Assembly (NCBI GenBank): GCA_029204225.1
Contig: CM055098.1
Coordinates: 10,491,246 to 10,555,245 of the forward strand
DNA from: Diphasiastrum complanatum
Lineage: Eukaryota; Streptophyta; Lycopodiopsida; Lycopodiales; Lycopodiaceae
Direction of reading: 5' to 3'
Length of the DNA stretch: 64,000 nt
The notes beneath the pieces were generated by a model, which made no database searches, was not told the origin of the DNA, and saw only the letters and a program-made list of their open reading frames with translations. Position numbers and translations under genes: made by a program. This document shows positions 1 to 17,276 of the stretch, piece after piece. Numbering within the stretch: position 1 is the stretch's first letter; every line of letters starts with the position of its first letter.

Positions 1-206
1 ATTCTACTAGTATTGTCTACTTCAATCAAGCAAGTGCATTGTTTCTAGTATTCTATGATTTGATTTTGTTAGAGATCATTCTTAGATATTTATAGGAAGT
101 CTATTACTGATCTTTTCAGGTCCCTAAGAAGTGGGATAAGGTAGACCTTCAATTAAATCAATAGAAGTAACCTTCATTTGTGTCAAGTCCTTGTTTAGGA
201 GACTAG

Positions 207-1787
207 ATGGCATCTATAAATGCATATCTTTTGGATACTAATGAAAGGCTCAACAAAACTAACTATTCCGTATGGAAAGTTAGAATGGAATCTATCATGA
301 TCATGCAAGATCTGATGGAAATTGTAAATGGTAATGAGGGTGAACCTATTCATCCTCAAGAAAAAGCCAAATACATCAAGAGGTGCAATGTTGCACTACA
401 TTGCATAAAAATGAATGTTGCAAATGAACTCTTAAGAGAGGTAGGAGATTGCACTTCAGCTCAAGATGCTTGGGAGACTTTGCAAAAGGTCTATGAATCC
501 AAGAACCAAACTAGAATGTTAGCTTTGAAGAATCAAATCTATAGAAGCTATCAAAAGAAAGGAGAGAGTGCACATACTTTTGTCCTAAGAGTAAAGGAAT
601 CGAACAAAGAGCTAGCCTTTATAGGTGACCTTATCAAGGATGAAGAGCTTGTTCAACTCATATTGAATGGACTAAGCTTTGAATTTGACAATTTGGTTCA
701 GGGATATGCAATTATGGGTAAGCTACCCATACTTGAAGAACTCCAACGCACACTCATGGCCGAGGAATCAAGAAGGAGCCAAATGCAAGAGAGGATGGAT
801 AGGCTTTCCATCCAAGGTGGAGATGACCAAGCTCTCTTCACCAAAGGCAAAGGCAAGTCCAAAGGCAAAGGATCAACATTCAAGAAGTCTACAAAGCTTG
901 AGGATCAAGAAGGACCCTCAAAGGCATCTCCATCAACCACCAAAGTCAAGAAGGACAAATCAAAGGTGAAGTGCTACTATTGTAGCAAGATGGGGCATTA
1001 TGCCTCGGAATGCTTCAAGAGGAAGCAAGATCAAAGCCAAGCCAACATGAGCAAAGAGGAGGACGAGGAGAGTTCACATGAGGACTCTCTCATGATGTCC
1101 ATATTTTCTTCAACAAGCTTCAAAGGAGAAGATCCTTGGTGGATTGACTCGGGTGCTAGTTCACACATGACTAGTAAAAGGGAGTTTTTCTCTTCTCTCT
1201 TATCTTATGATGGACCTATAAAGTCTATCTATACAGCAAATGATGAAGCTTGTAAGATTGAAGGAGTTGGTAGCATTCCCCTTTGCTTAGGATCTTCCAA
1301 AAAGATCAACATAGAAGGTGTTTTGTACATTCCTACAATAACAAAGAATCTACTAAGTGTTGGCCAAATGGTAGACAATGGTTTCAATGTTGACTTTGCT
1401 TCAAATGAATGTTTCATAAAGAAGAAGGGTAAGATAGTGGCTAAGGGCACTAGACTTGGCAAACTTTATAAGTTGGATGCATTTGTGGATACTAATGTTG
1501 TCATGTTGGCCGAGAAGAGCAAGATATCTACCTTTACTTTATGGCACAAAAGACTTGGACATGTCAACTCGGGTTCCATGGAGGCTATGATCAAGGAGGA
1601 GTATGCTTTAGGCCTACCAAGGTCTATTGGGAAGGAAGACAAGGTTTGTGAAGCTTGTGCCTATCCAAGGCACATAAGAAGGTGTTTCCTAACTCCATCA
1701 CAAAGTCATCTCATCCTCTTGAACTCATACACTCGGATGTGCACATTGCTAGCAGCAAATCTAATGGAGGCTCATCCATGTTTTTAA
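207..1787 (+). pseudogene. copia A gag-protease ORF (gag, zinc knuckle, retropepsin, pre-integrase)
   Basis: The 526-residue frame starts at ATG 207. Residues 1-200 form the copia gag core (NYSVWKVRMESI near 20-30). Residues 256-269 are a CX2CX4HX4C nucleic-acid-binding knuckle (CYYCSKMGHYASEC), preceded by a Lys/Ser-rich basic linker. The retropepsin active site DSGAS begins at residue 314, followed by the family motif NLLSVGQ. A GAG-pre-integrase motif (LWHKRLGHVN) lies near residue 445. The frame is then lost: from about 1664 the integrase continues in the next frame, so the last 40 or so residues here are out-of-frame translation. Gag assembles the particle and the protease would cut the polyprotein. 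Confidence 0.85.
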
Positions 1788-2416
1788 CCTTCATTGATGA
1801 CTACTCAAGATATTGTTGGGTGTTCTTACTTTCCTTCAAGTCTCAAGTATTTGATACTTTTGTAAAGTTCAAGTTGTTTGTGGAAAAGCATCATAATCAT
1901 AGCATCAAGATTCTTAGAAGTGACAATGGTGGAGAATTCATCTCCAATGAGTTCAAGGCCTTTTGTGAGGAGGAAGGGATCAAGAAAGAGACTTCTTGTC
2001 CTTACACTCCTAAACAAAATGGAGTTGCTGAAAGAAGGAATAGAACATTATGTGAATGTTCTAAGGCTTTAAGATTAGATGCTTGTTTGCCCAAATCCTT
2101 TTGGGGTGAGTCTCTTGTATGTGCAAACTACTTGATGAATAGGGTGTCTTGCAAAGCAATTGAAGGCAAAACTCCTTATGAGATGCTGTATGGAAAGAAG
2201 CCCAATCTTAATCACTTGAAAGTTTTTGGGTGTATATGTTATGTGCATGTGCCATTGGAAACAAGAACCAAGGAGGATCCATCTTCCACAAGAGGGATCA
2301 TGCTTGGATATGCAAGCTCAAGCAAGGGCTACAAAGTCTATCTCCCATCCTTGAACAAATTTGTTGTTTCAAGGGATGTCATCTTTGATGAACATCATAT
2401 GCATATGCTTGATTGA
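1655..2416 (+). pseudogene. copia A integrase core fragment
   Basis: Frame 2 continues the polyprotein after the frameshift near 1664. The DDE residues of a retroviral-type integrase are all present: D in IHSDV near 1735, D in RSDNGGEF near 1920, and E in NGVAERRNR near 2030. The frame continues through the copia integrase C-terminal region (KTPYEMLYGKKPN, HLKVFGC) and stops at 2416. There is no start codon of its own, and the missing knuckle-like end of the pre-integrase domain marks it as a frameshifted piece and not a separate gene. Confidence 0.85.
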
Positions 2417-2876
2417 AGAAGGCTCAAGTGCTCCAACAATCAAGAAGAAGATGGCCGAGGAGCAAGATCTTGGTTTTGAGGAGGAGCTCATGGAGGAGCA
2501 AGCACCAAACCCACCTATCACACCAAGGAGATCTTCAAGGGCAAAAGTGGAGCCATCAAGGCTCACATATCAAGGCAAAGGACAGCAAGTTGAGGGTATC
2601 TCATCCACTTCTTATGCTTTATCTAGTTTTGAAGAACCATCTAATGTTGAAGATGCATTGAACTCCAAAGAATGGTATAAAGCTATGTTGGATGAGTATG
2701 ATGCCTTGATTGAGAATGAAACTTGGTTGCTTGTTGAGAGACCTCAAAGGAATGTAATAGGATGCAAGTGGGTCTTCAAGCTTAAGTTGAATGCAAATGG
2801 GAGTGTTAACAAACATAAAGCAAGATTAGCTGCAAAAGGTTATGGGATGGATTCTATGTCAAATGGATGTCTCTAA
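2361..2876 (+). pseudogene. copia A spacer and N-terminal reverse transcriptase
   Basis: Frame 3 overlaps the end of the integrase frame. It carries the acidic spacer (EEELMEEQ), the RRSSRAKVEPSR motif, and the conserved start of copia RT (ALNSKEWYKAMLDEYDAL, then GCKWVFKLKLNANGS and KARLAAKGY). The frame breaks right after KGY. In intact copia elements about 30-40 residues (the ETFSPVAKLDTIR region) follow before QMDVxxAFLNG. Here that block is absent and the reading jumps to frame 1, so the RT lacks part of its fingers/palm region. Confidence 0.8.
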
Positions 2877-3846
2877 TGCTTTCTTGAATGGTTTTTTGGA
2901 AGAGGATATCTATATGGAGCAGTCACAAGGGTTCATCAAGCATGGAATGGAGAACAAAGTATGCCATCTCCAAAGAAGCATCTATGGCTTGAAGCAAGCC
3001 TCGAGATCTTGGAATTCAAGACTACATTGCTATCTTATTTCACTTTCTTTTGTTCAAAGTGAATATGATCCCACTCTTTACATTAAGTTTGATGATGTTG
3101 GTATTGTACTTTTACTCATTTATGTAGATGACATCATCATTAGTGGAAATAGTGTTGATGGTATTGAAAAAATCAAGATAGATCTATCCTTAGAGTTCAA
3201 GATGGTAGATCTAGGGTGTCTTCACTTCATCTTAGGCATAGAAGTACTTAGAGGGTCTGATTTTATCTTTATCAGCCAAGTAAACTATGCTCAAAGTCTT
3301 TTGAAGAAGTTTAAGATGGAAGTATGCAAAAGTGTTGACACACCAATGGAGCAAGATGTAAAAGTGCCAAATGAAGATGATGAAAGATCCTTCATGGCCA
3401 TCACTTTGTTTAGGCAACTTATAGGTTCCTTAATGTGGATCACTATAACTAGACCAGATCTTAGCTTTAGTGTATGTAGGTTGAGCCAATCCATGCAAAA
3501 GCCATTGAATATCCATTGGAAAAAGGCTAAGAGGATTCTAAGATACATCTCGGGTACATTGGATTTTGGGATTCTATATAGAGGAGATGTGATTAACCTT
3601 CATGCATTTAGTGATTCAGATTTTGCAGGGTACAAGAGGGATAGGAAATCAACAAGTGCCTATTCAACTTTCAGAGGAGAAGGTGGTTTCATGGCTTTCA
3701 AAAAAGCAAGAAACTACATCTCTATCTTCAACCGAGGCCGAGTACAAACCTTTGACAACCACTACAAAGGAGGTACTTTGGATCAAGAGATTATTGGTGG
3801 AACTAGAGATCATGGATTCAGAGGAGGCACCAATCATCTACAATGA
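2842..3846 (+). pseudogene. copia A reverse transcriptase and start of RNase H
   Basis: Frame 1 resumes at QMDVSNAFLNGFLEEDIYME, the second conserved RT block. The catalytic YVDD box is at 3121-3132. It continues with IYGLKQASRSWN, LGIEV, the copia thumb motif GSLMWITITRPDLSFSV and KRILRYISGT, then the first RNase H block (FSDSDFAGYKRDRKSTS near 3606-3660). A second frameshift near 3665-3690 moves the remaining RNase H to frame 2. The polymerase active site is present, but the protein cannot be made in one piece. Confidence 0.85.
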
Positions 3847-4084
3847 GAATATATCAGCCCAACACCTTGCATCTAACCCAATCTTCCATGCAAGATCTAA
3901 GCACATTGAGATATGCCATCACTTTGTGAGAGAAATGGTGCAAGCCAAGGAGATTGCTTTGGAGCATGTTCCAAGCAATGAATGTGTAGCTGATCTACTT
4001 ACTAAACCACTTCAAAAGACATATTTTATGAAGTTCAGATCATCACTTGGAGTGATTAGTAAAGCAATGATTGAACCAAGCTAG
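3690..4084 (+). pseudogene. copia A RNase H, C-terminal part
   Basis: This frame-2 continuation of RNase H shows the block VVSWLSKKQETTSLSSTEAEY, the catalytic-Asp region (here YNEN where active copies have CDN), and the terminal motif HARSKHIEICHHFVRE. It ends with the usual VADLLTKPL and a stop at 4084. The CDN to YNEN change removes a residue normally needed for catalysis. The open frame begins upstream at 3602, but its first ~90 nt are out of frame relative to the protein. Confidence 0.8.
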
Positions 4085-4097
4085 ATAGTGAGGAGGA

Positions 4098-4615
4098 GTG
4101 TTAAAAATTCACAATTCTAGCTTGACTAGTTTTGGTCATATGACTTGTAAATAGTTAGATGGTCATGATGTGGCTTGTCACACGTGCCAAATAGCATAGG
4201 ATTCCATTCATAAGGATGTTCTCAAGTAGATCTAAGTGTTAGAACCTTTGGAATGAGTCCAAATTATGCTTAGATACAAGGGAGAAAAAATAGGAGCTAT
4301 TTTTGGTAATTTTTGCATTGTTGAGGGATCTCCAAGATTCCAACCCTAACTTGGTAGGGATGAAAGATCCACCAAAATTAGCATTAGGGATAGGTTTAGG
4401 GCTACTCATACCTGCCCAAAACCGTGATGGATCATGTATATATAGGTGATGATATCTCACCAAAATAAATCAAGCAATTTCATGTTTTTTCTCTCATAAT
4501 GGTGCAATTGCTCTCTATGTTCATAATTGTTTGAGTACTTGTGATTACTAATGATTATAGGATTGAATGTAGGTATGGTGTACAGTACTCAGACTGTGGG
4601 AGGCCGTACTTTCAC
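4098..4615 (+). repeat. putative 3' LTR of copia A
   Basis: It begins at TGTTAAAAATTC immediately after a purine-rich tract and 14 nt after the polyprotein stop. It is AT-rich and has no coding signal. The end at TTTCACA is inferred from the end of copia B's 5' LTR (TTTTCACA just before its primer-binding site). Without the 5' LTR in the window the boundaries cannot be verified. Confidence 0.5.
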
Positions 4616-4767
4616 ACATGTGAAGCCTTCTTTAAGGATTTGGGCCATTTAGTGAGGTTCAAGCATAGGTTTTTGATGGATTTTGATGGTTCAACTTGTG
4701 CTAATCTTATGAAATCATAATCTATTGTTTTCCTCATCATTTCAAGTGTTTTAGGATCCTTATTTGC

Positions 4768-5557
4768 TGTAATTTTTACAACGTTCACTTCAGCACTGGC
4801 TGACATCGCACCCTTTTTACGCTCACTCCATGCAGTTGTGCTAACAAATTGGACAACGATTGCAGCCACCCACGATCTCCTACAGACAGCACATCCACTC
4901 TGTACTTTCACATCTGCACACATGTAATATTATGTATATATACATATTCTGGACACCATTTAGATGATCAAGTGAGTGAAGAAGAGACTAAGAGAAGAGG
5001 TTTGATTTCTCATATCAGACAAAATAAGCTTCGTAGGGCATGCGGTTTCGTCCGCTATTGTATTGTGCTCTGCCGCATTATTAACTTGTATACATGATAT
5101 ACTTAATCTGATACAGCTCTTTGTTCTGCATTCAGATCTGTGTTAATATTGCTATGCTTGTTCTTCATTTTATCTGAACTTTCTAGCTACACTTTCTGGT
5201 AATAGACGATTAGCTTTTAGTCTTGTCTTTCGCGAACAATTTGCGACTAATTATCAGTCGAGCACAGTCTAGCCTTCGCAAATCATTCGCGACAGATAAT
5301 TTGTCTTGCAATTCGTGACAAATTATTCATCTAGCGCTTCATCCATTAAATGTTTGGCTACGTAATCTAGAATGACTGTGATTTCTATCACTAAAGTTCT
5401 CTTCATTCTGATAGGCGTAGTCATGCTTACGGAGAAGTCAAATAATTCATCTCGTTGCGCACGAACATTTTTTGTTTGAGTTCGCTTCTCGTTCATTTCT
5501 TGTTCGAGTTCATTTATCGTTCGTGTTCGTCATTTATTCTCACCCTCTCTCCCAACA
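4768..5557 (+). repeat. truncated isolated LTR of the copia C family
   Basis: The sequence aligns by eye along its length with 47265-48145 of the copia C 3' LTR. Shared segments include CAGCCACCCACGATCTCC, ACAGCACATCCACT, the repeated GCGACTAA/GACAAATT stem-loop zone and the terminal CCCAACA (5551-5557). The 5' half of the LTR, including the TGTTGG terminus, is missing. It abuts minus-strand gypsy sequence at 5558, so the join marks an insertion or deletion breakpoint. Divergence from the 48-kb copy is high, so this is an old copy. Confidence 0.75.
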
Positions 5558-5763
5558 TATTTGGCGGTCAAAATCTTATCAACAGTGTTCTTCATGGCGA
5601 AATGTCCACCAACATCTTTGGAATGTAAAGCTTGAATAACCTTTGGAATATCTTCCGCTTCAAGACACCTTCTTAACTGATGATCTGCAACAAGCTTATA
5701 TAGAACATTGTGAATGATGGTATAAGGAGCTACTTTGTATTGAAATATTGTCTTCTTCTCCAA
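5530..5763 (-). pseudogene. gypsy integrase H2C2 domain, cut in half
   Basis: The minus-strand frame shows YKLVADHQLRRCL and then ALHSKDVGGHFAMKNTVDKILTAKY, the HH half of the HHCC zinc-binding domain. The following CxxC half and the catalytic core are absent because copia-type LTR sequence starts at 5557. The last few residues of the frame (REGENK) are translated LTR, not integrase. Confidence 0.8.
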
Positions 5764-5901
5764 GTCATATCCTTTAAGATATATCTGATCTTTGAGATAA
5801 ATAATTCTATTAGAATATAAAAAATTCGTACAAGATATCTCGAATAAATTTTTATCTGAAAAATCATCGTTTAACGGCTCTTCAATCGTTCTCGTGCTAA
5901 G

Positions 5902-6270
5902 TCATGAGAGATAATCAGAATTAGTATGATATTTTCCTTGTCGAAGCTCAACTTGATAAGTGAACTCTTGCAGCAACAAAACCCAGTGAGCTATTCGACC
6001 AGATAAATCAGGTTTATCAACAAGATACTTTAAAGCATATTGATCAACATGAAATATAAAAGCATATCCCAGCAAATAGTGCCAAAATTCTTTTACAGTA
6101 AAAATCATTCCAACTGCTTCCCTTTCTATTGCAGAATATTTTTTCTCCGAGGAATTGAGCTGTCTACTAGCATAGTATATTGGATGGTCTTTCTTCTGTT
6201 TATCCTTCTGGCTCAAACAGACACCAATAGCAAATGCTGACACATCAACATAACAATGAAATAGTTTCAT
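5902..6270 (-). pseudogene. gypsy RNase H
   Basis: The 122-residue minus-strand frame carries the Ty3/gypsy RNase H blocks: YVDVSAFAIGVCLSQ, HPIYYASRQLNSSEKKYSAIEREA, and HVDQYALKYLVDKPDLSGRIAHW. It lies directly downstream of RT. Active members have a catalytic Asp in the sequence TDHxAL; here it reads VDQYAL, so that position is kept. It would degrade the RNA strand during reverse transcription. Confidence 0.85.
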
Positions 6271-6333
6271 CCAGTTAGGTGGTCTCAGAATGGGAGCATT
6301 AATCAGTCTCTGCTTAAGTTCTTCGAATGCTTT

Positions 6334-7378
6334 CTATTGTTTTGTCATCCAAATATAAGCAACATACTTCTTAAGTAACTGTGTAAGGGCTGCAACAATA
6401 TAGGCATGATTCTGGATAAATCTTCGATAATAACCAACATGTCCTAAGAAACCTCTTAGTTCACGTAGATTCGTTGGTATCAACAAATTCTTTATGGCTT
6501 CAAATTTATCTTTGTCAACTTCAATTCCTCTGCTGGATATTCTATGTCCCAAAAGTATACCTTCTCTCATACTGAGAAAACATTTTTTGGGGTGAAGTGA
6601 CAAACAAGTGTCTCGACACCTCTGCAATGTAAGCTTCAGCTTCTGTATATGGGACTTGATATTACTATAAACACAGAAATCATCAATGAAAATTTTGAGA
6701 AATGTTCGTAGAACAGCAACAAAAGTTAGCATCATAATTCTCTGAAAAGTAGTTGGCACATTGCTAAGACCAAAGGGCATTTTTTTGTAGGCATAAGTGC
6801 TCCAATCAGTAGTAGACGTGGTCTTCAGTCGATCCTCCTTCCTTACTCCAACTTGATTATAGCCAGAGAAGCCATCACAAAAACTATAACGTTCTTGTCC
6901 ACAACAACCTGGTCTAGAATGGAATTCGTGAAGGATAATGGGTGGTGATCTTTCTTTGTAGCAGCATTCAGCTTCCTGAAATCCTGGCAAATTCGAATTT
7001 TGCCAATCTTCTTCTTTGGAATTACAACAATGGGAGATACCAATTCACTAGTTAAGACGAGATAGATAATATCTGTCTTAAGATGTTTGCTGAGTTCATC
7101 TTTCACCATCAGAGAGTACTTTGGATTGAGACGATATTGTCTTTGTCGGCGGACATGAATTGTTCTTCTTTAAGATCACTGCAATGCTTGCCAAATTCAG
7201 CAGAAATTCCTCTCAAGTCTTTGAGCGACCATGCAAATACATCTTATATTCTTTCAATAGCTTAGTAAATTCTACTAATTTTGTCTCTCCAAGGGACTTA
7301 GAAACATGCACAAATTTTTCAGGTGCAAGTTCAATCAGCTCAGTAGAATCTGGTAAAATAATACCTTCCGTCATACTA
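6334..7378 (-). pseudogene. gypsy reverse transcriptase
   Basis: Minus-strand frames together cover RT. The approach region ends near 7140 (FVHVSKSL, VEFTKLLKEY). The block SPIVVIPKKKIGKIRICQDF lies at about 7000-7050. Then come DGFSGYNQVGVRKED, MPFGLSNVPTTFQRIM and the catalytic box FIDDF (about 6677-6694, the usual Y/F-x-DD). The thumb follows (GHRISSRGIEVDKDK, LRELRGFLGHVGYYRRFIQNH). At least two frame changes and several stops interrupt it. Confidence 0.85.
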
Positions 7379-7380
7379 GC

Positions 7381-8019
7381 CTAGGTATGGCCATGAATTT
7401 CGCGTATGGTTGACTCCACAGATTTATTTTTGCTGTCAGCCTGGTCTTTATTTCCAAATTCTTGTTCGGATTCGTCAAATTCGTCATCTGTATCTTCATC
7501 ATCTACATCAAAAATTTTAGAATTTTGGTCTGCAGCTTCTGATTCACTTACATCAGCATCTGCATTGTAGACATCGAAGAATTCTTCTTCGTCATCCAAT
7601 GAATCATTATTCTCATAGCATTCGAAATAGTTTACTTCAATGTCTGATGCATTAGAGAATATATTAAGGTCATAAGAAGAATCTTCTGAAGCAAAACTGG
7701 TGTTGGACATAGGAGTTTCGCCTTCATGTCTGTCACGACTCCAGGTGATAATCTGTTCTTCTGGCTTTCCATGAATATTTGTTTCGCCAGTTGCATCACA
7801 ATCGTGATCAGGATCAGCTTTGACATCTTCCTTCGTTGTTGACTTGTTCGAAGATTTCTTCTTCAAGGAATTTCTCTGCTTCTTTGAAGATACTTTAGCT
7901 TCAGGTTTCGAGAAGCTTTTGCTTCTCATAGTCATTTTGAATAGCTTCTCAACATCACTTGGCCAAGATTGGTCAATTGTCTTTGATTGTTTGGCTTCGA
8001 TGACATCAACCTTCTGCAC
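7381..8019 (-). pseudogene. gypsy acidic linker region (between knuckles and pol)
   Basis: This is a 212-residue open frame on the minus strand with a Lys/Ser-rich first half (SKKQRNSLKKKSSNKS) and a strongly Asp/Glu-rich second half (about 110-190). It lies between the gag zinc knuckles and the RT approach region of the same element, where the protease would sit. I see no DTG/DSG retropepsin motif in it. It is most likely the low-complexity linker of the polyprotein and not an independent gene. Confidence 0.55.
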
Positions 8020-8061
8020 AACAGCATCCCTGCCGAAGGTTTTACTTTCGAATCAGTAGCA

Positions 8062-8389
8062 GCAATAGGTGTAGCAACATACTGGTACTTTTTGGACGTC
8101 GTTTCAGCGGTTGTGGACAGTCTGTATACTTGTGGCTAGGTTCTTTACAGTTCGAGCATAAAGGTATAAATCCAATCGATTTTCGTGGCTACGGACAGTC
8201 AGGCAAAAAATGTCCTGGTTCACCACAATTATAACAGTTTCCCAAAATAGTTTTATTCAAACTGGTAGGACCAACAAATTCTAGAGGATTGTGTCTAGTC
8301 GGTGCAAACTTTGGTTTGCCTTGTTGAAATGGTGTTGTAGTACCTTGAACATTATTGGTAGTTGCATCATCTTGAAATATAAAGAGCAC
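8062..8389 (-). pseudogene. gypsy gag C-terminus with two CCHC knuckles
   Basis: The minus-strand frame ending at 8189 contains CYNCGEPGHFLPDC. After one in-frame stop, the same frame continues with a second knuckle, CSNCKEPSHKYTDC (about 8110-8150). Both fit CX2CX4HX4C, the nucleic-acid-binding fold of retroelement nucleocapsids. Tandem knuckles are normal for some gypsy lineages. The rest of gag, upstream of about 8390, is not recognisable. Confidence 0.75.
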
Positions 8390-8400
8390 TTCCTGAGAAG

Positions 8401-14709
<6,309 letters not shown>

Positions 14710-16209
14710 GGAATCAGTCAGCTGCCAGTAGATTTATAGTCATTACTCGCTCACTGCATACTAGAGTGATCAACCACATGGTTTAAGTTGAACAGTGTTA
14801 CAGCTATATACAAGTACTATAAGCTGAACGATCAGAGACATTATTTGATGATTTTGATCATCCTTTGTAATTAGATTTCTAGAGACATAATCTTGAAAGT
14901 GTGATTAGTAGGCAATATATGAGCTTCATTTTTTGTTCTGAAAAGACTATATAATTAACAAAATATGTAAAGAGATTTATAATGCTGGAGTGATCAATAT
15001 AGAGTGGTTACAGCTACATAGAATCGTTACTAACTACGCAATACGAATAGAATGCATTGAACAGTTAGTATGGGCATCTACCCTGTATAGAACATGAAGA
15101 GAGATCATGATGTGAAGTGACATGCTTTTAAAATCAGTATGTACATAAACCACATACAAAATTTTCATAACCATTATAATTACTAACCTTACATACATTT
15201 GCCATCTTGATTTCTAGGCCAAATATGTTCTCAACATCGTGACACACCCTTGTCCAATCTTGGATCACCATGGTTAGCAAATGCAATTTCTCTTGAGACT
15301 GATCCATTGATTTAGTGTAAAATTTGGCTTCAGTTTTCCCTTCTTTTTTTTTTGCTGAGGTTGTAGCCCCTAATTCTAGTAATTCATCTCACACTTGAAT
15401 GTTATCAATAGGGAGGACGGTAATCCTCCCCTCCAATACTTATATACTACCTTTTAGTCTTTTGATTAATGGGTCTTCTCTTACCTTACCACTTAGTTAT
15501 TATAGAAAGATAAACGATCCACACCATAGGAGTTGTCTACAACTATCTTGCTAAACATATTTGATCAACTTTCTTGATGCGTGCAATTGCACATACCCTA
15601 AACAATCATCAATCAAAGTAGGAAAATATATCCTCAAACCTTATGGGATTGATCACTTGCAATTTTTTCAACTAGCTGATCATTTTATGCTACAAAATAT
15701 TTCATGCTATGATGGCTTCATGTGCCTGCCTAGTAAGATCAACTCTTGCCACCTCTTCTTCTAGAGTTGCAGTTGGCTTTGTATTTGTGTTAGCATTCAT
15801 ATCTTTTCCTAGACCAACTCCATTTGTATTAAAATGGTTGCAATTGTGGAATTGTCATATACCTTGACCATTTCCTCTTCATGGTTATGCCTCTCATATT
15901 AAAATGGTTGGGTCCCTTTTTGCCATCACTTAGTTTCTCTTCCGGAATAGCTTTCTCGCGAAACTACAATATTATATGACTTGCTTTAGCCTTGGATTGT
16001 GAGCTTAAAATCTTGTCTATAGAAGCTTTTAGATTTCTATCTTGGACTCTTACTAGTAGAATTGAGTCTAGTATATGCAATTATCAAGACTTTATTATAT
16101 GGGTGCTTTTGTTTCTTATTATAGCTTACCTTTGTCACCTTCACTCTAACTTTATCAGTCTCTAGATGCTCTATGAGGCATCTGTTGGGGTCAGCACAGT
16201 CCATTGTGG
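14710..16209. other. CDC48 3' flank and unassigned AT-rich sequence
   Basis: The first 150-250 bases are probably the CDC48 3' UTR; I see no strong AATAAA consensus, so the polyadenylation point is not assigned. From about 15200 on there is AT-rich sequence without a recognisable frame on either strand. It may be decayed retroelement leading into the gypsy remnant that starts at 16210. Confidence 0.5.
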
Positions 16210-16860
16210 CTAATGCGTGACCCCAATTGATGATATCGGTTGAGCTCGTATAGTGTCCTTTCGGCGTATAGGAACACTATCGGATGCATCATAGGTTGTG
16301 GATGACCAATCATCATAAACCTTGGCAAGCTTAATGTGGCCTATGGATTCAACGGTGACTCGCTTTTCACTATTGCCAAATATTATCTTACTTCGCTTCC
16401 AATCTTGAACGATGCCTGGCATTTGTAGCTAGGGTGTACCAAGAAGGAGTTTGTATGTATGTACATCTTCTGGGAGGTCTATTATAACACAATCAATGTT
16501 CCATGCATTACGTACTGGGATATTTGATAAATGCCCTATAGGGTCAGTGACTCTTTGATCTGCCATGCATAACTTGTACCGTGGTAGATTTAGCTGGGTA
16601 AAACCCCATGACTTTGTTAGTGACAAAGCCATTATGTTTACGTCTAATCCATTATGTAAGATAGTGGATACTACGGGATAGTATTTGTAAATCATAAGAA
16701 GGGTGATGCTAGTCCCCTTAGCAACGATATAATGAGTATAGCAGGACTTGGTCGAGAACGCAAGTTCAAGACTCGGTTTATATTTGATAAGAGGACTCGG
16801 TCGAGATTTGAAAAAAGAACTTGGTCGAGATTGTAAGTCAAGACTCGGTCGAGATCTCAA
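16210..16860 (-). pseudogene. gypsy retropepsin-like domain with in-frame stop
   Basis: The two minus-strand segments are in one frame, separated by a TAG at about 16429-16431 where family members have Trp (LLLGTP-stop-LQM, expected LLLGxPWL). The segments carry the retropepsin-like blocks of plant gypsy elements: NGLDVNIMALSL (active D in place of the usual D-S/T-G region), KLCMADQRV, PIGHLSNIPV and IVQDWKRSKIIFGN. TGG to TAG fits C-to-T decay of the opposite strand. The polyprotein's RT is not found next to it, so it is a fragment. Confidence 0.7.
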
Positions 16861-17252
16861 AGTCCGGACTTACTCGAGATGATATGTTACAGACCCGGTC
16901 GAGATGGTAAGTCAAGACTCGGTCGAGATTTCAAGTGTAGGAGTCGGTCGAGATGGTATGTTCAGAACTCGATTGAGGTGTGCTCACTCTACTTTACTTA
17001 AGAGGGGTCTACAACATTTATTACAAATGCCTACACATACTAGCTCCTACATGGTCATTCCATCACGTGGGATTCACCATGAGGCTCACATGATTTTTAA
17101 TAGTTGTCCTAGCTAATATTTCTTGGCTCTCATGCTCGGCTCTCATTTTTCATCCTCCTCTTCTTTCTCAGAGACCTCCTCGGTCTAAGGTGAGAGGTGC
17201 TCTTGGAATAGCTTTAGCCCAGCATCTTGGGATTCCTCAGAATCAGCCAACG
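16745..17252 (-). repeat. LTR-like segment plus CTCGACCGAG minisatellite (minus strand)
   Basis: Bases 16981-17252 are the reverse complement of 26056-26311 with clear conservation, including GAGCACCTCTCACCTTAGA, the block around GTAGGAGCTAGTATGTG, and an AATAAA inside TTGTAATAAATG. Bases 16745-16980 carry about eight degenerate units with the core ATCTCGACCGAGTC (seen here as GACTCGGTCGAGAT). The terminus at 17247-17252 reads CCAACG where CCAACA would be canonical. Confidence 0.7.
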
Positions 17253-17276
17253 GAGCTTCAATAACTAATGGGTTTT

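Larger units (their letters stand above)
1..4615 (+). mobile_element. Ty1/copia LTR retrotransposon A, degenerate, 5' end outside window
   Basis: Domain order is gag, CCHC knuckle, protease, GAG-pre-integrase, integrase, reverse transcriptase, RNase H, which is the Ty1/copia order. Coding runs from the ATG at 207 to the stop near 4084, spread over five overlapping reading frames. No primer-binding site or LTR end is visible in 1-206, so the 5' LTR and most of the leader lie upstream of the window. A purine-rich tract (near 4088-4097) precedes TGTTAAAA at about 4098, read as the 3' LTR start. The LTR may end at the TTTCACA near 4615, by analogy with the end of element B's 5' LTR; that boundary is an inference. 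Its gag is clearly related to copia B at 22042. Confidence 0.85.
5558..8400 (-). mobile_element. Ty3/gypsy gag-pol remnant, truncated in integrase
   Basis: Reading on the minus strand from 8400 down: two CCHC zinc knuckles, an acidic linker, the RT N-terminal approach region, reverse transcriptase, RNase H, and the first half of the integrase zinc-binding domain. This is the Ty3/gypsy order. Many stops and frame changes interrupt it, so it is dead. It ends at 5558 inside the integrase H2C2 domain, where the copia LTR fragment begins. No LTR of its own is seen on either side. Confidence 0.85.

Noticed and set aside
4849-5097. 82-aa ORF
   Set aside because: Translation of the copia LTR fragment; the equivalent frame in the 47-kb LTR copy is not conserved.
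7381-8019. 212-aa acidic protein as an independent gene
   Set aside because: It lies between gag knuckles and RT of one gypsy element on the same strand and is best read as the polyprotein linker.
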